From Brienomyrus brachyistius (lineage: Eukaryota > Chordata > Actinopteri > Osteoglossiformes > Mormyridae), in NCBI RefSeq assembly GCF_023856365.1, contig NC_064538.1:15308435-15372434 (forward strand): 64,000 bases of DNA. The letters are read 5' to 3'. Position numbers and translations under genes: made by a program. Positions 32,670 through 45,100 of this stretch are shown one piece after another. The notes under the pieces were generated by a model. The model saw nothing but the letters and a program-made list of their open reading frames with translations, did not search any database and was not told the origin of the DNA. Positions within the stretch are counted from its first letter, which is position 1, and each line of letters starts with the position of its first letter.

Positions 32670-33237
32670 TTTGTCATGCCCCATGGTTCCTGTGCCTGCA
32701 GCTTCGCCCCCCGTGGTTCCTATGCCTGCAGTCAATGCTCAGCTCCCCGTGCTCCCTGCTTAGCTCCCCGTGCTCCCTGCTCAGCCCACAGAGGCTCCTG
32801 CAGTTCCTGCTCCGCCCCTCATGTTTCCAGACTCTTCGGTGCATCCTGCTTCGTCCCCGAGGTTACTGCGCCTCCTGCTTTGTCCCCCGAGGTTCCAGAC
32901 CCTCCGCCTCTAGTTCCCCTGGATCCTGACCTAGCTCCCATGGCCTCAGACCATGTCCCCGAGGAGGTCCCTGACTGCCAGACCACCGCTCCTCCCCCCA
33001 TAGTCCATAGCCCACTCTGTCCTGCCCCGCTGTGCTGCTGACCCTGGTCCTCCCTGCCTCTCGTCTCCTCGTCCCGTCTTTTGGTGTAGGACTGATATCC
33101 TGGAACTCGACCCTCGCCTGTGACCTGACCATCTGAATGGATCACCCCCCTGCATTTGTTTGTACATGACATCCCTAATAAACCTGTTTGATCCCGCATA
33201 TTGGGGTCTGCCTTCTCCATTCCTGCCGGGCGTCACA
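32670..33237 (+). mobile_element. Gypsy Pro-rich segment and LTR 3' part preceding gag
   Basis: 32674-33060 repeats the Pro-rich module (MASDHVPEEVPDCQTTAPPP). 33090-33237 looks like an LTR 3' part, with AATAAA at 33178-33183 and a terminal GCGTCACA. The next sequence, AATACTTCGCCTG, runs straight into the gag-like ATG at 33258. The 5' half of this LTR is not recognisable. Confidence 0.55.
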
Positions 33238-33257
33238 CAATACTTCGCCTGTACAGA

Positions 33258-36200
33258 ATGGAGCCCACGGAGAACCAACACCTGCAGCAACAAGTGGATC
33301 ACCTCACCACACTGGTGTCACAGCTCCTGGAGAATCAAGCAGCCAGAGCAAGTTTACCGGGTACTCCATCACAAGCTTCCTCATTGGTTCCGATGCCCAA
33401 AAAATATGATGGTAACCCTGACCACTGCAGTGCGGTTTATACATCGAGGAACACCCGGAGCGCTTCTTCGAGGAAACCGCTTGAGTATGATTCATCATCT
33501 CGCTGCTTACCGGGAGGGCACGTGATTGGGCCACAGCATTATGGTCTGACAACAGTTCCTTCCTGGATTCCGCCCGGGATTTCCAAGCAGCTTTCAAAGG
33601 TATATTCGATCATCCTGCCGTAGGACGCAGCTTAGAGGAGTGTTTGGTGGATCTCCGACAGGGATCCCGCAATGTAGCCGAGTTTTCCCTGGAGTTTCGT
33701 ACCATTGCCGCCAGATTGGGATGGCCAGACGACTGCGGATCCTTTACCGACATGCGCTGAACCCAGAAATACAGGACGAACTCATGTCGCAGGAATCGTC
33801 ACTGTCGTTTGAGGATTTTATAGGATTGTCAATCACGCTGGATAATAGCATCAGGGAACTCCATCGCCCGCGAACTCGTTCGACCACCCTGCTTGTCACC
33901 GCTGCTGAAGACCCTGCTGAACCCATGCAGCTGGGACGCTCACCTCTTACCACAACAGAGAGAAAGCGGCACACCGAATATGGACTGTGCTTCCATCCGC
34001 TCCTGCACTGTTCGCCTGTCTCGTCCCAAACCCTCCATGAAGGTAGGAACTTCTATGTTTTTGGGAGTCTCGCAGGTTCAATTCACTGTGCCTACTGAAT
34101 TAATGGCCACGGGTGAACAACTATCTACGTGGGCTCTAATTGATTCAGGAGCTTCAGGTAACTTCATAGATCAGGCTATAGCTCAGAGGTTACGTATTGC
34201 CCTGCACCTTCTGTCTCACCCCATTGTGGTTCTAGGCATTAGTGGGGAACCTCTGCCCGGGGGGAAGATCACACATCGAATTGATCCAGTCACCCTGCAT
34301 GTCGGTGTTCTCCACATGGAATAACTAACCTTTTTTGTTCTTTCCCATACTAAAGAACTTGAAATTCTGGGCTTCCATGGTTGCAGGAACATGACCCCCA
34401 CATTCACTGGTCCACAAGTGAGCGGACTGCTTGTTCTCCCTGTTGGTACTCAAGCTGTGTTGCTATACCCTGTTGTGCTTCTCCAGTGGAAAGCCCCGAA
34501 CCACAGGATCCGTCGATTTTTCCAGTGGAGTATGCACACTTCCATGACATTTTCAATAAATCGCTGGCCTTTCAGTTACCTCCACATCGGGACTGTGACT
34601 GAGCGAGCAACCTCCTTGAGGGGGTACCTCTCCCTAAAGGCCGACTCCATCACAGAAGAGGTGGCAATGGAGGATTATATTCAAGAAGCCCTTAAACAAG
34701 GTATCATCAGCCCTTCCACCTCACCTACTACTGCCAGCTTCTTCTTTGTAAAGAAGAAGGACAACGGGTTATGACCCTGCATTGATTACCGGGCACTCAA
34801 TGCCATTACTATAAAATGGAGAGAACCCTTGCCATTGATCCCTTCCACATTGGAACAGTTGCGTAAAGTTTCGGTTTTTACTAAACTCGATCTCCATAGT
34901 GATTATAATTTGATTCATATTAGGTGTGGAGATGAATGGAAGACGTCGTTCATCACGCACACTGGACAATATGAATATCAGGTCATGCCTTATGGTTTGG
35001 CTAATAGCCCCTCGATTTTCCAGTCTTTTATGTACTCTGTTTTCCACGACAAGCTTAATCGATTTATGATCGTGTATATTGACGATATACTTATATATTC
35101 TCCTTCCCTCCCTATCCACGTTAACCATGTGCACCAGGTGCGCCAAAGACTCCGCGACCTTCATCTTTTTGTAAAGGGTGAGAAATGCGAGTTCCACCAA
35201 GAACTGGTGCAGTTCTTAGGGTATGTCATGAGACCAGGAGAAATCGCCATGGATGAACGGAAGGTAGCCGCTATAGAAAAGTGATTGCTGCCCTGTACCA
35301 TGAAGGAGCTGCAATGATTCCTCAGGTTTTCCAACTTCTAACGCAGGTTTGTGAGGAACTTCAGTCAGGTAGCCACCCCCCTTACCATCCTTACCCGGGG
35401 AAAGGGGACTCAAGGGGACTTGCAGTGGACCCAGGAGGCAGAAGACGCCTTCCGGAAGCTAAAAGAAACCTTCTGCTCCACGGTCATCCTCTGACAACCA
35501 CGCCCAGAAGAACCATTTGAGGTAGAGATGGATGCCTCAGAAGCCGGAGTAGGAGGCATCCTCATCCAAAGAGACCCCAACACCGGACAACCCTATGCAT
35601 ACTTTCCCAAAAAGCTCTCTCCAGCCAAACAGAATTATGACATATGGGATCGAAAACTCCTGGCTATTAAGTTAGCTTTGGCAGAATGGAGACACTGACT
35701 AGATGGAGCTCATCATCCTTTTCAATTCCTTACTGATTATCAGAACCTCCAGTATCTGCAATCCGCTAAAAGGTTTAATCCCCGCCAAGCCCATTGCGCA
35801 ATGTTTTTTGATCGATTTAACTTTGTAGTATCTTATCTTCCAGGGTCAAAGAAAGGCAAAGCCAATGCCCCCAACTAAGCGGGATCGAACCACCCCCATG
35901 CTGAATCCTTCCTGCTTCGCCACCACCATCTCTTGGTCTCTAGAAGACACCCTCCCAACCTCAGGTGGGCCCATACATTCCAGGGTTCTGGACACCCGGG
36001 AGTCTCCGCAACACTCTAGTTGGTGGCCAGAAGGTATTGGTGGGCCGGATTGAAGCGGGAGGTCGAGCAGTATGTGGCTGCCTGCCCTGAATGTGCCCAA
36101 ATGAAGACCTCACATTTACCCCCGGCCAGCCTACTTCACCTTCTACCAATCCCTGCATGCCCCTGGTCACATATTGCCATGGACTTTATCACGGATCTTC

Positions 36201-37764
36201 TCTTCTCCAAAGGAAACACAATTATACTCACAGTGGTCGATCGTTTCTCCACAATGTAATGGCTCCTTTCGTGCCTTTTATACTAAGCTGAACATCTCCC
36301 TAACTCCGCCATTGCCGGTCCCAAGCCCGGATGAAAAAGGAAGAGGGTTGGGCGTGGGGCTCGCAACCCCACCCCGTGAAAACCCAACCGCTACAGAAAC
36401 GTCAAAAAGAGAAACAGAGACTAACTTCCTGGAAGATGAAGGATCTCTGACAACTCAGAGATGCATGATGCTAGATGGTGAAAACCGAAAGGAAGCCACC
36501 AAGTTGACCACCCTTCTTTCGACCAGGAGAACCCTCATCGGCACATGGAATGTCAGGACCATGTACGAGACAGGCAAGACGGCACAGGTAGCCACCGAGA
36601 TGAGAAAGAACAACCTGATCATGCTGGGCATCTGTGAAACCAGATGGACACAAGTCGGACAGAGAAAACTGACGACAGGAGAACTGTTGCTGTACGAAAC
36701 CTGGAGGACAACCAAAACCAACATCTGAAGAATCCAGACGTTCATGAACACCTGTCTCAGAAAGATTCTCCACATCCGCTGGCCAGACACCATCAGTAAC
36801 ACCAACCTATGGGAAAAGACCTACCAACCTTCAGTAGAAGCAGAAATCTGGAAGAGAAGATGGGGATGGATAGGGCATACCCTCCGCAAACCATAAACCA
36901 ACATCACCAGACAGGCTCTCAGATGGAACCCCCAAGGCAAGCAGAAGAGAGGCCGTCCAAGAAACACCTGGAGACGAGACCTCGAGGCAGAAATGACAAG
37001 GATGGGCTACACCTGGAGTCAACTAGAAAGAATGGCCCAGGACAGAAACCTCTGGAGATCTACCTTTGGCGGCCCATACCCCGGAAGGGGTGGAGGGCGA
37101 AAATGAATGAAATGAATGAACATCTCCCTAAGTCTGTCCTCAGCTTATCACCCCCAATCCAATGGACTGGCTGAGAGAATGAACCAGGAGGTGACCAAAG
37201 CCTTGCAGTTATTGTGTAAAGATAAACCTGCAGACTGAGCTGCCTACTTAATAAGGGCTGAGTACACCTTGAACACTCGCTTGAACCCAGTTACTAATCT
37301 ATCTCCCTTCAAGCGCGTCTTGGGATATGACCCCCTGGGATTCCGCCACCAATAAGGTACCCCGAGTCGATGAGTGGTTCCACAATGCCCAAGAAGTGTG
37401 GCATAGGACGCAACAGGCCCTTTCTGCTCATTCCTCAATGAGGAAGGTACAGGCCAATAAACACCGCCACCGCCCACAAGTTTGGTTGTCAACCCGGAAA
37501 CAAGTGGGTCCTGCTTCTTTCCGTCTGCAGCTGCCAAGAGTGTACCAGATCTACCCAACGTTCCATGCTTCCCTCCTGAAACCCATGAAGTATAGCACGT
37601 CGCATCCCCCCGCAGATGTACCGACCCCTCCTCCAAGCCCGCTCCAGGACGGCTCCACGGTATTCCGGGTTCTAGCTCTTATAGACTCACGCCGCTGTGT
37701 GGGATGTCTCTACTACCTGGTGGATTGGGAGGGATTCAGCCCGGAGGAACAGTCCTGGGTCTAT
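33258..37764 (+). pseudogene. Ty3/Gypsy gag-pol, degenerate, chromodomain type
   Basis: A broken retrotransposon polyprotein spread over several frames. In order: a gag N-terminus with a Gln/Leu coiled coil (33258 onward); aspartic protease LIDSGASGNFID (~34135); reverse transcriptase with the [10 protein letters not shown] box (~35070); RNase H with [18 protein letters not shown] (~35525); integrase zinc-binding and core segments (YVAACPECAQMK, WSHIAMDFITDLLF, ~36075-36250); the integrase remainder with SAYHPQSNGLAER (~37140); and a C-terminal chromodomain LVDWEGFSPEEQSWVYEESW (~37715). Stops and frameshifts occur, for example after the RT N-terminal block at 34774 and near 35284, 35696 and 35877. 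An 813-bp non-LTR element interrupts the integrase. No 3' LTR remains because an L2-like element follows directly. Confidence 0.85.
36304..37116 (+). mobile_element. internally deleted non-LTR retrotransposon inserted in the Gypsy integrase
   Basis: Flanked by a 15-bp target duplication, TGAACATCTCCCTAA, at 36289-36303 and 37117-37131. The 5' part encodes an AP-endonuclease start (LIGTWNVRTMYETGKTAQVA). The 3' part encodes a C-terminal block ([20 protein letters not shown], then WIGHTLRKP and [17 protein letters not shown]) and ends in an (AATGA)n tail. All of the reverse transcriptase between them is missing. The endonuclease and C-terminal block resemble RTE-like elements, but I cannot fix the clade by eye. 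It cannot move by itself. Confidence 0.75.
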
Positions 37765-38544
37765 GAAGAATCTTGGCTTCAAATTAGATAATTATCTTAA
37801 ACTAGATACTCAGGTAAATGCAGTTGAAAAGGTGGGTTTCTTTCAATTAAGGCTCCTCTCTAAAATTAAGCCATTTGTATCTTTCAATGTTTTTGAGAGG
37901 GTTGTTCATGCTTTTATTACAATGCGCCTTGACTATTGTAATGCTCTTTATGCCGGCATCAGTCAGGCTTCATTGTCACGATTACAACTTGTCCAAAATG
38001 CTGCTGCTCGTTTTCTTACTGGCTCTCGTAAACGACAGCGTGTCTCTCCTATTCTTGCCGCTTTGCATTGGCTCCTTGTTCAGAGGAGAATTGAGTTTAA
38101 GATTTTAGTGTTTGTTTTTAAGGCCCTACATGGGCTGGCTCCGTCGTCTATTGCTGAACTTTTGGAATCTTATTCTCCATTGAGATCTCTGAAGTCTGCA
38201 GTGCCTTGTACTTATTACACGGGCACGGCTAAAGAATAGGGGTGACAGAGCGTTCTCGGTACTTGCACCCAGGTTGTGGAATGAACTGCCTCGTCACATC
38301 AGGCTGGCCCCCAGCCTCTCCGTTTTTAAATCTCGTCTCAAAACTCACCTTTATTCCCTGGCTTTTAATTAGCAGCGAGGCTGTACTTTCTGATGGTCCA
38401 TATTTATTATAGTTTATCATATTATTTTTATGTTTTCTAAATTTGGTGTTCTATGACTTAATTTTACATGTAAAGCACTTTGGTCAACATTTTATTTAAT
38501 TATTTTATTTTTAAATGTGCTTTATAAATAAATTTGATTTGATT
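37764..38544 (+). mobile_element. L2-like non-LTR retrotransposon, 5'-truncated
   Basis: The frame reads NLGFKLDNYLKLDTQ, FFQLRLLSKIKPFVSF, MRLDYCNALYAGIS and LQLVQNAAARFLTG. This is the C-terminal part of an L2/jockey-group reverse transcriptase. It continues after a frame break with a NCLVTSG/WNELP-like region to about 38350. The 3' end is GCTTTATAAATAAATTTGAT, typical of L2 tails. It begins inside the codons of the Gypsy chromodomain end, so it inserted there with 5' truncation. Confidence 0.8.
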
Positions 38545-38849
38545 AGTATAACTGCCAGCTAATGGAACAGATCTTTCTTGATCACTACCTGTTCATGTAA
38601 TATTTACTCCTCATGTGACATCTATCCATTCTAAGATATATTTCCCAACATTTACACACACATACAATGACATGAAAAAAAATGACCTCTTAACATGAAA
38701 AATCTGTCTTCCCATTTCTTTTTCTCATAATGTATATTTGTTTTCTCTTTAGCTGAACCTAACTAACTAGGGGTGAAGGTTAACTAACACAGTTTCTGGA
38801 AATGGGGCAGGGATTATTCTGTCCTTTGGAGATTGGTCTTTCCTTTCTA

Positions 38850-39740
38850 GTGATCACCTCAGCACCAAGCTGAGGTCCATGCAAGGCTGGTACTACAAAG
38901 CCACTGTTTTGCTGTGGGTGGTTCTGATCTGGACTCCTGCTGCTCTCCATCAAAATCAGAACAAGACATGTTCACCTTTGGTGTTGCAGGAAGCTCCTGG
39001 TTCTCATTCTGAATGTTCCTGTGCTTTATCTTGGGCGGATCACATTGCTCAAGCTGCAGTGTGAAGGGGCATGGCGCCATCTCCTGGTACATGTCACTGT
39101 TGTTTTACATGTTTTGTCACTTTCAAATTTGAGTTGGACTTGGTTACCAATGGCTAGTTGGGGAAGGGGTTTGACCGAGTATGTATCATTGTAGAACTTT
39201 TCTTAGGACTGTTTTTTTGTCATTACATTTGACTGTACAGAGGTCAGGCTGCTTCAGTTCTAAGCCTTCTTTAAGAGCTGGAAGTGTTGTACACTAGTGT
39301 CAACCCATCCACAGTATAGCTGGATTTTCCCATGTGGGCTCTGAAGGGGTTGAATGGCAGGAGAAAGGACCTAGGTGGTGAGCAGCGCCGTTTAGCATCT
39401 GGTTGTTCTCACGGCTCATTCATCCATCCCATTGAATTGGGGATAATGGGGCCTGGAAGTGAAGTGTTGATAATCATATTCTGTAGCCAAGAGCTTGAAT
39501 TGCTTTGCCGAAAACTGAGGTCTTTTGTCTGTTATGACCACTTTGGGCTCTGGGTTGGCCTATGAGCATTGCAATGATGACATGACAACATTCTTTGCAT
39601 TTGGAAAAGCCCTGGTGACCCTTATGGATTTCCGGAACTATGCTATTTCTCATGCTCTAAGGAATCACAGTCTGATTTCCACACCGCAGCAGCCCATTTA
39701 CTTCACTCAGACAACCAAAACCAGGGAAGTATGTCTGTTT
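38850..39740 (-). pseudogene. Gypsy integrase relic
   Basis: On the minus strand, from 39740 downward: an integrase zinc-binding block (SIVPEIHKGHQGFSKCKECC), then a core fragment VVITDKRPQFSAKQFKLLA...HFTSRPHYPQFNG, and lower down PQLAIGNQVQLKFESDKT and a probable C-terminal remnant. Frames are broken and a segment between the zinc-binding and core blocks is deleted. The plus-strand reading frames in the same interval (38879-39064 and 39525-40088) are shadows of this relic. Confidence 0.65.
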
Positions 39741-39887
39741 TTGCATTGCCATATATCTAGTCCATTTTGGACAGCCTTTCTGAACATACCTGAGGACACT
39801 CTGCAGGACTGTGGCTGCTTTGGATTCTTCTCTCATCTGTTCAGTACTGTTTTTTTCTCATTTGTCCTCTATTCTCTACAGAAATCT

Positions 39888-40046
39888 GGTTCTCCGGGAA
39901 CCTCAGACAGTCCACATTTTTTCTCTCACCCAGCTCCTTGCCAGACAGTCCACATTTTTGCTCCATCCCAACTCCCAATGAGCTGGGAGGGAGCAAAAAC
40001 GTGGACTGTTTGGGGACCGCCGAGGACTGGGTGCAAAAGCACTGCT
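39888..40046. mobile_element. diverged copy of the hAT-like MITE of 8387-8560
   Basis: Contains a central palindrome, CAGTCCACATTTTTGCTCC then GGGAGCAAAAACGTGGACTG, followed by GGACTGGGTGCAAAAGCACTG at the right edge. The left terminus has decayed. Confidence 0.6.
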
Positions 40047-40508
40047 CTACAGAGTCCCCATATGGTACCACGTCTGCTTCCAAATTGACTGGTTAAATCA
40101 TTCTCCATTGGGTCCCTCGACAAGGTGTAAACAAGAAGGTGTATCTCAGCTTGTGGGATGGAATAGTTTTATTATTAATTGGAAAAGCTGGAGTCAGGTA
40201 GATGGCGTGGTATTTTAGACTTGTTTTGTAGTGGAGGCAAGGATGGGGGTGAGGTCTTGTGTCTGCTGTAAGCCTAGTTCTGTCTGGTCAACCAGAACAC
40301 AGGCCTGTCAAGCAGGCCTTTGATTCTGCCCATTTATTTATTAGATCAGTCTATGTAGTTGCATATAAAAGAGTAAGAGAATATGGAATTATGGATATTG
40401 GATAATGAAAAAATATTTCATATTCTTAACAGTAGTGATAGAATAAATAGACACGTTGTCTCAGATAGGGGTTAAAGGTGTGATATTGGGATCTCTTCAC
40501 TCTGTCCA

Positions 40509-40722
40509 GAAGGACCAACCAACCACATTGGACTTTATCACCATCATCCCTGATGTACCAATTATCTCAGGCGTAAGCAATAAAAGCAAAACTGAAAACA
40601 CTGAGCCCGTGTCGCCCTCTGGTGGTCCATCAAGGATGCAGCAGCCTCATAGTACATCTCTGACAGATCAGTTTGAGATTATTGAATCTATTGACAGTGA
40701 CCTCCTGGAGCTGTGGAGCTAA
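40509..40722 (+). other. exon-like open segment of unknown origin
   Basis: A polypyrimidine-AG acceptor (CTCTTCACTCTGTCCAG) precedes an open stretch that ends in TAA at 40720-40722. The segment ends FEIIESIDSDLLELWS, and AATAAA lies within 10 nt of the stop. I do not recognise it and see no upstream exon to join. It could be a decayed last exon, a retroposed fragment or chance. No domain is identifiable. Confidence 0.2.
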
Positions 40723-40738
40723 AAAATAAAGCAGAAAA

Positions 40739-42110
40739 CGGTGGTCTGTCATGTTCTCATGGTTTTTAGCTACCTGGCCTTCCTTGTCACCAGTTTTATC
40801 CTCTGTTGTTTTTTATTTCTGGTCACCAATACACAAGGTGATATCATAATAGCTAAAATGAGCTCTACAAGGAGGAAAATGTCCTGAACCACACAGCAAA
40901 ATATGTTATGAAATATTTGTGTGCATGATGGTTTTCATCTGTTGAAAGTATCCTCTGATTTTTGAGTCAGTGCCACAATATTTGGTGCAGAGCTGACACC
41001 TTGTGGAATCAGACACTTCCAGTTTCCTACTTCCAAAATTTCCAGATTTCCACTATGAAATGGCTCATTTCATATTTCAAATGGCTCATACTTCGAATGG
41101 CTCATTGGAGGATAATCACACGAATCCTTTGTAATTTTTAACATAGGAAAATTTAGAATTCTTTGAAATATTTACTTATTATTATTACAAATTGTGTTCT
41201 GAAAAGTGACGAAATACTGACTTGTTTTGAAAAGTCGTCGCACAAATTTGGATCTAAGACATGTCTTCTGCAAAGAACTGGATGTAAAGGAAAGAACAGA
41301 GTTCGTTTGGATTGTATGAATTTTACCTTTCTTCTATTAATTAGTTTTACCAACAATTTCGACAAAGATGTTACAGATACGCTCAGTGATTAACGTGTGT
41401 ATGACTGATCTTAAGAAATGAACTAAAACTGACATTGTCCCTGCGTATAGGGAGTATTCGGAAAAGAAATAATCAACATCAATACATGATAAGTAGGAAC
41501 GATGTTTTAGAGAGATCTGGGCGTTGTTTTGGTATTTTCTTTTAATAGAAATATCTTTAAACTATTGTAAGAAACACGTTTTGTTTCCTTCGGGAACTCT
41601 GCGGAAGTAAGTCCGTGTTCCCAAAAGGCTGTTTGCGTTCCGCGGATTCCTTTTGCCTACCCTGCTGTGCTGACGGAAACCTCAAAGGATTTTTCCTTGC
41701 CTATGCTGCCGAGACTCCGCAGTGTGTTGCGATGACAGCTGGGCTCCACCCAGCCGCCGGGACCATGTGGTCCTTCAGAGGATTGTTTTGTTTAAAGAGG
41801 TCGTTAATGCTTGCTCCGTGAGACATTAGTAGGATGTTGGAGAAGGATCTGCCTAAAGAATGTAGATCTGAATACAGACATCAGCTTGGCGCCTTATATT
41901 GTGTTAACTATCAGTAAAAGGTAATAGTTATTGTCTCTGTTGCGTATATAAATAATTTAAATCCAAGGTTGTAATGTCATGCTTGGCCAGTACAATATTT
42001 CGTTTTGTCGCACTTCTTGTTATATGTTTCATTTTATTGTTCTGTGTTGCGCATTCAGGCTGGTGTTTTTCTGTGACAGGTGCAGCCAGTAAAGCTAACG
42101 GGGCCTGACA
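40739..42110 (+). promoter_or_regulatory. nuak1: 5' flank and probable promoter region of nuak1
   Basis: 41590-41800 is CpG-richer than its surroundings, and 42080-42110 is the leader before the ATG. A TATATAAATA at 41945-41954 lies about 160 bp upstream of the start codon and could be a core promoter element. Alternatively the GC-rich block near 41600 could start a 5' untranslated exon (a GTAAGT lies at 41606, and a TTTTTCTGTGACAG acceptor-like site at 42066-42079). Three AATGGCTCAT repeats occur at 41055-41106. Confidence 0.35.
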
Positions 42111-45100
42111 ATGGGCAGGAGAGAAGCTGCGGGTGACAGCAGCATGAGTATGGGCGATCGGACCGACCTCGGAAGCCTGCAAGGCATCGCCTTGTCCGGG
42201 GACTCCGCGAGCTCAGCGAGCAGCGACACGGCGCGACAGATGGATAAAAAAGGCTCATGTCAGCCGGCAAGACCTCCGGAAGAGGTGAAGAAACACCAGC
42301 ACAAACACAATCTGAAACACAGGTACGAACTACTGGAGACCCTCGGCAAAGGAACATACGGCAAAGTGAAGAAAGCGATCGAGAGGAGGAGCGGCAAGAC
42401 TGTGAGTGGCATTCATGTTCGTTATAAACATACAGCCTACTTGTCTCAACGTATTATAGGCCTATTGATTAGGTTATCCGACATAGCGCACTATACACCA
42501 AACCTAAGGATAATAAAATCAAATTGTATAGCTATATTTTAAAGCCTGCCTTCTCTTAGTAACAGACTGCCTAGATGCATTGAGCTCATCTACCTTCGCA
42601 GCATTGACTATTATGATCGTCTGACGTTTCGAATTTGCGTTTTGCTGTGGTTACATCTACAACATATCGAAATAGTTTCAGCTGTTTCGCAAAAATACAA
42701 ACAGCGTTTTAGAAACGTGCACAACAGAGTAATAATCAATATTTATCCATATGCCTCCGTTGTTCAATATTGAATTTTTAATTAGTTTAAAATATTTTTG
42801 TTAAGTAGAGCACTTATCTGTCTCGTAAACCCAAGTAAATATAGATTTGGTAGACCATCGTTTATCTCAAGGATGCCATATTGCATTTTGTAATGTGGCT
42901 AATACTATAGTGAAATTGAATTTTACTTGCAATATTTTATTTTGAATTTTATTTTTGTAATATTTTGGCTGAAAAAATGTTTTCTTCTCCGCCCTGATTT
43001 GTTTTGTGTTGTGGCTGGGTCATAACTGACATAAGACGTCTGAATAAGTCAGGATCACTCGATAGGCTTAGACAAAACGGAGTCCTATACCTTGTATGTT
43101 GCAGGTGTAGAAGGGCAATCTTACTAGAAAATTTCCAAAGATGATTTTTTTTATGTAGCAGCAAATGGAAATGATTGTGTAGCACTACATTGCTGCTGCG
43201 TTTGTCATACTTCCCTGGGCTGCGTAAGGATGTTTATCTGGCCGTGGTACACGCGTTTGAATGGCTGGCTCGCGGCAGTGACCTCATCCCATCCACTCCA
43301 CGCGTTTCCGTTGTGCTGCCAGCGTTTGGATGCCTCGCGCCTTAGTCACCGGAGCCTCTCTGCACAGGGATGATAAGACTGTTTTGTTATAAATGTATTG
43401 TTTAGTTAGTAATTCTGAAGTATTTCTCAGCAAATAGGCTAACAACCCCGGGTAGTTAAGGTACTGTTGTAAGTACATGTAAATATAATACAAACACGTA
43501 AATTACGTCATTAAATTACGAGAAAATTTGTGAAGGACCGAAGTACAGCAATTAGGGTGGTAACATTATTTAAATACCTTTTATTATGAAGCAAGATTTA
43601 AGATGTCGGATTTAAGATTAAATAGAGTTTATCTGCATTAGCTTAAATTTAGCCTAGATTACCTTAAATCTGACAAGTTTGATATTTTGTCTGCACATTT
43701 TGCATTGTAGTGTTTTTTTTTTATGTGTAAAAAATTTAAGGAAAGTTATTTTTCCTTTTCCTACACCATGGTTAGTTCACGCTAGCATGCTGAACTGCGT
43801 TCACTAACAAATCACTGGTTCCCCATCTTGTGGGCATGTTAGGGGCGCATGCAGCACAACATTTTTGATGTTCCTATAAGAGCAGTCAGGAACAGATTTG
43901 TGGAGCTGGTGGTGAAAGGGAAAAAACCAAGGTGCAAACTAACCCTAACTACAGTCATTATAAATTACAAGTAATAAGTCATGAAACAAAATCCAGGTCA
44001 AAGTAAGATAGAGTCTTTTTCAAATCGGAAAGTCTGAAGTCATGTGACTCTAGTCGCCCACCTCTGATGATAATCCATCAATCCCACCTCCTTTGGCCTT
44101 TCCCCTTTGGCCATCCTGCCTTTCCCCCTCTCTGTCCTCCAACCCGGCCCAGCGGTGTCTGCGCCCGACGCCCGTCTGCCTGCTGTTGTTTTGCCGATGT
44201 GCGACGCCCGCCTGCCTTTTGCTGCTTCGCATGCGCCCGGAGCCCGCCTGTCTGTTGCGTCTGCGCCGCCCCCCGTGGTTCCTGATACCCTGGACCCTGC
44301 CCCTGTCCCCGAAGAGGTCCTGGACCATCAGACCGACACTCTTCGTCCATCTCCGAGGGGGAGGAGCTTGAATGGGACCCCTCTGGGATATCCCTGGTGA
44401 CTCCTCCTCTGGTGGGTTACCCTGTCCATTGCCCCAGTGTGGCAGATTCTAGCCTGGACCTCGACTCTCTGTGTCCAGAAGGGGGAGAGAACACTTGCGT
44501 GGGATCGGGTTCTGCCCACCCTGCCCCCTGGCTTTGGCTCGGCGGTCGCCTGCAGGTCCTCCAGCACCTGCTTGGCGGTCGCCTGCGGTGCCCCCTGTTC
44601 CGATTTGTCGGTTGCCAGTGCCTTCGCCGGCTGTGGCTGCACCTTCGCCAGTCGCAGCTTTTGCTCCCTTCTTGCCTCCTCTGGTGTCCTCTTCACCTCC
44701 CCTCTCATCCCTTCCGTCTGTCCCTCCATCTTTCTCTGCGCCCCTTTCGTCGTTCCCTCCGGCTCCTACCTCGTGGTCACCTAGGGTCCCTTCTGCTCCG
44801 GCCTTCTGCCAGCCGAGGTTCCCCAGTGTGTGCTCCTTTGGGGGGGGGGGGGGGGGGTTTCTGTCATGAACTGCTCGTCTGACCCTCCTGTGTGTCATGC
44901 CCCCTTTTTACCCCGTGTGGAATCCTGGTGTTCTCGGCTCTTTCTAGTTGTTGTTAATTGTTTCTCTGTACTTAGTGCTTCTATGTCCGTCTTACCCCAG
45001 TTTCGGTCATTGGCGTTTGCGTTTCATCCTGTGTTTGATGATTCCCCAAAAGAAACCCCCTGTTTTACCCGACTTCACGTCGTTTTGTTCTGCTTCCTTG

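Noticed and set aside
38879..39064. 61-residue plus-strand frame with a signal-peptide-like start
   Set aside because: The minus strand of the same interval carries a Gypsy integrase/C-terminal relic, so the frame is a shadow.
39525..40088. 187-residue plus-strand frame
   Set aside because: Overlaps the minus-strand integrase zinc-binding and core blocks and then runs into a MITE fragment.
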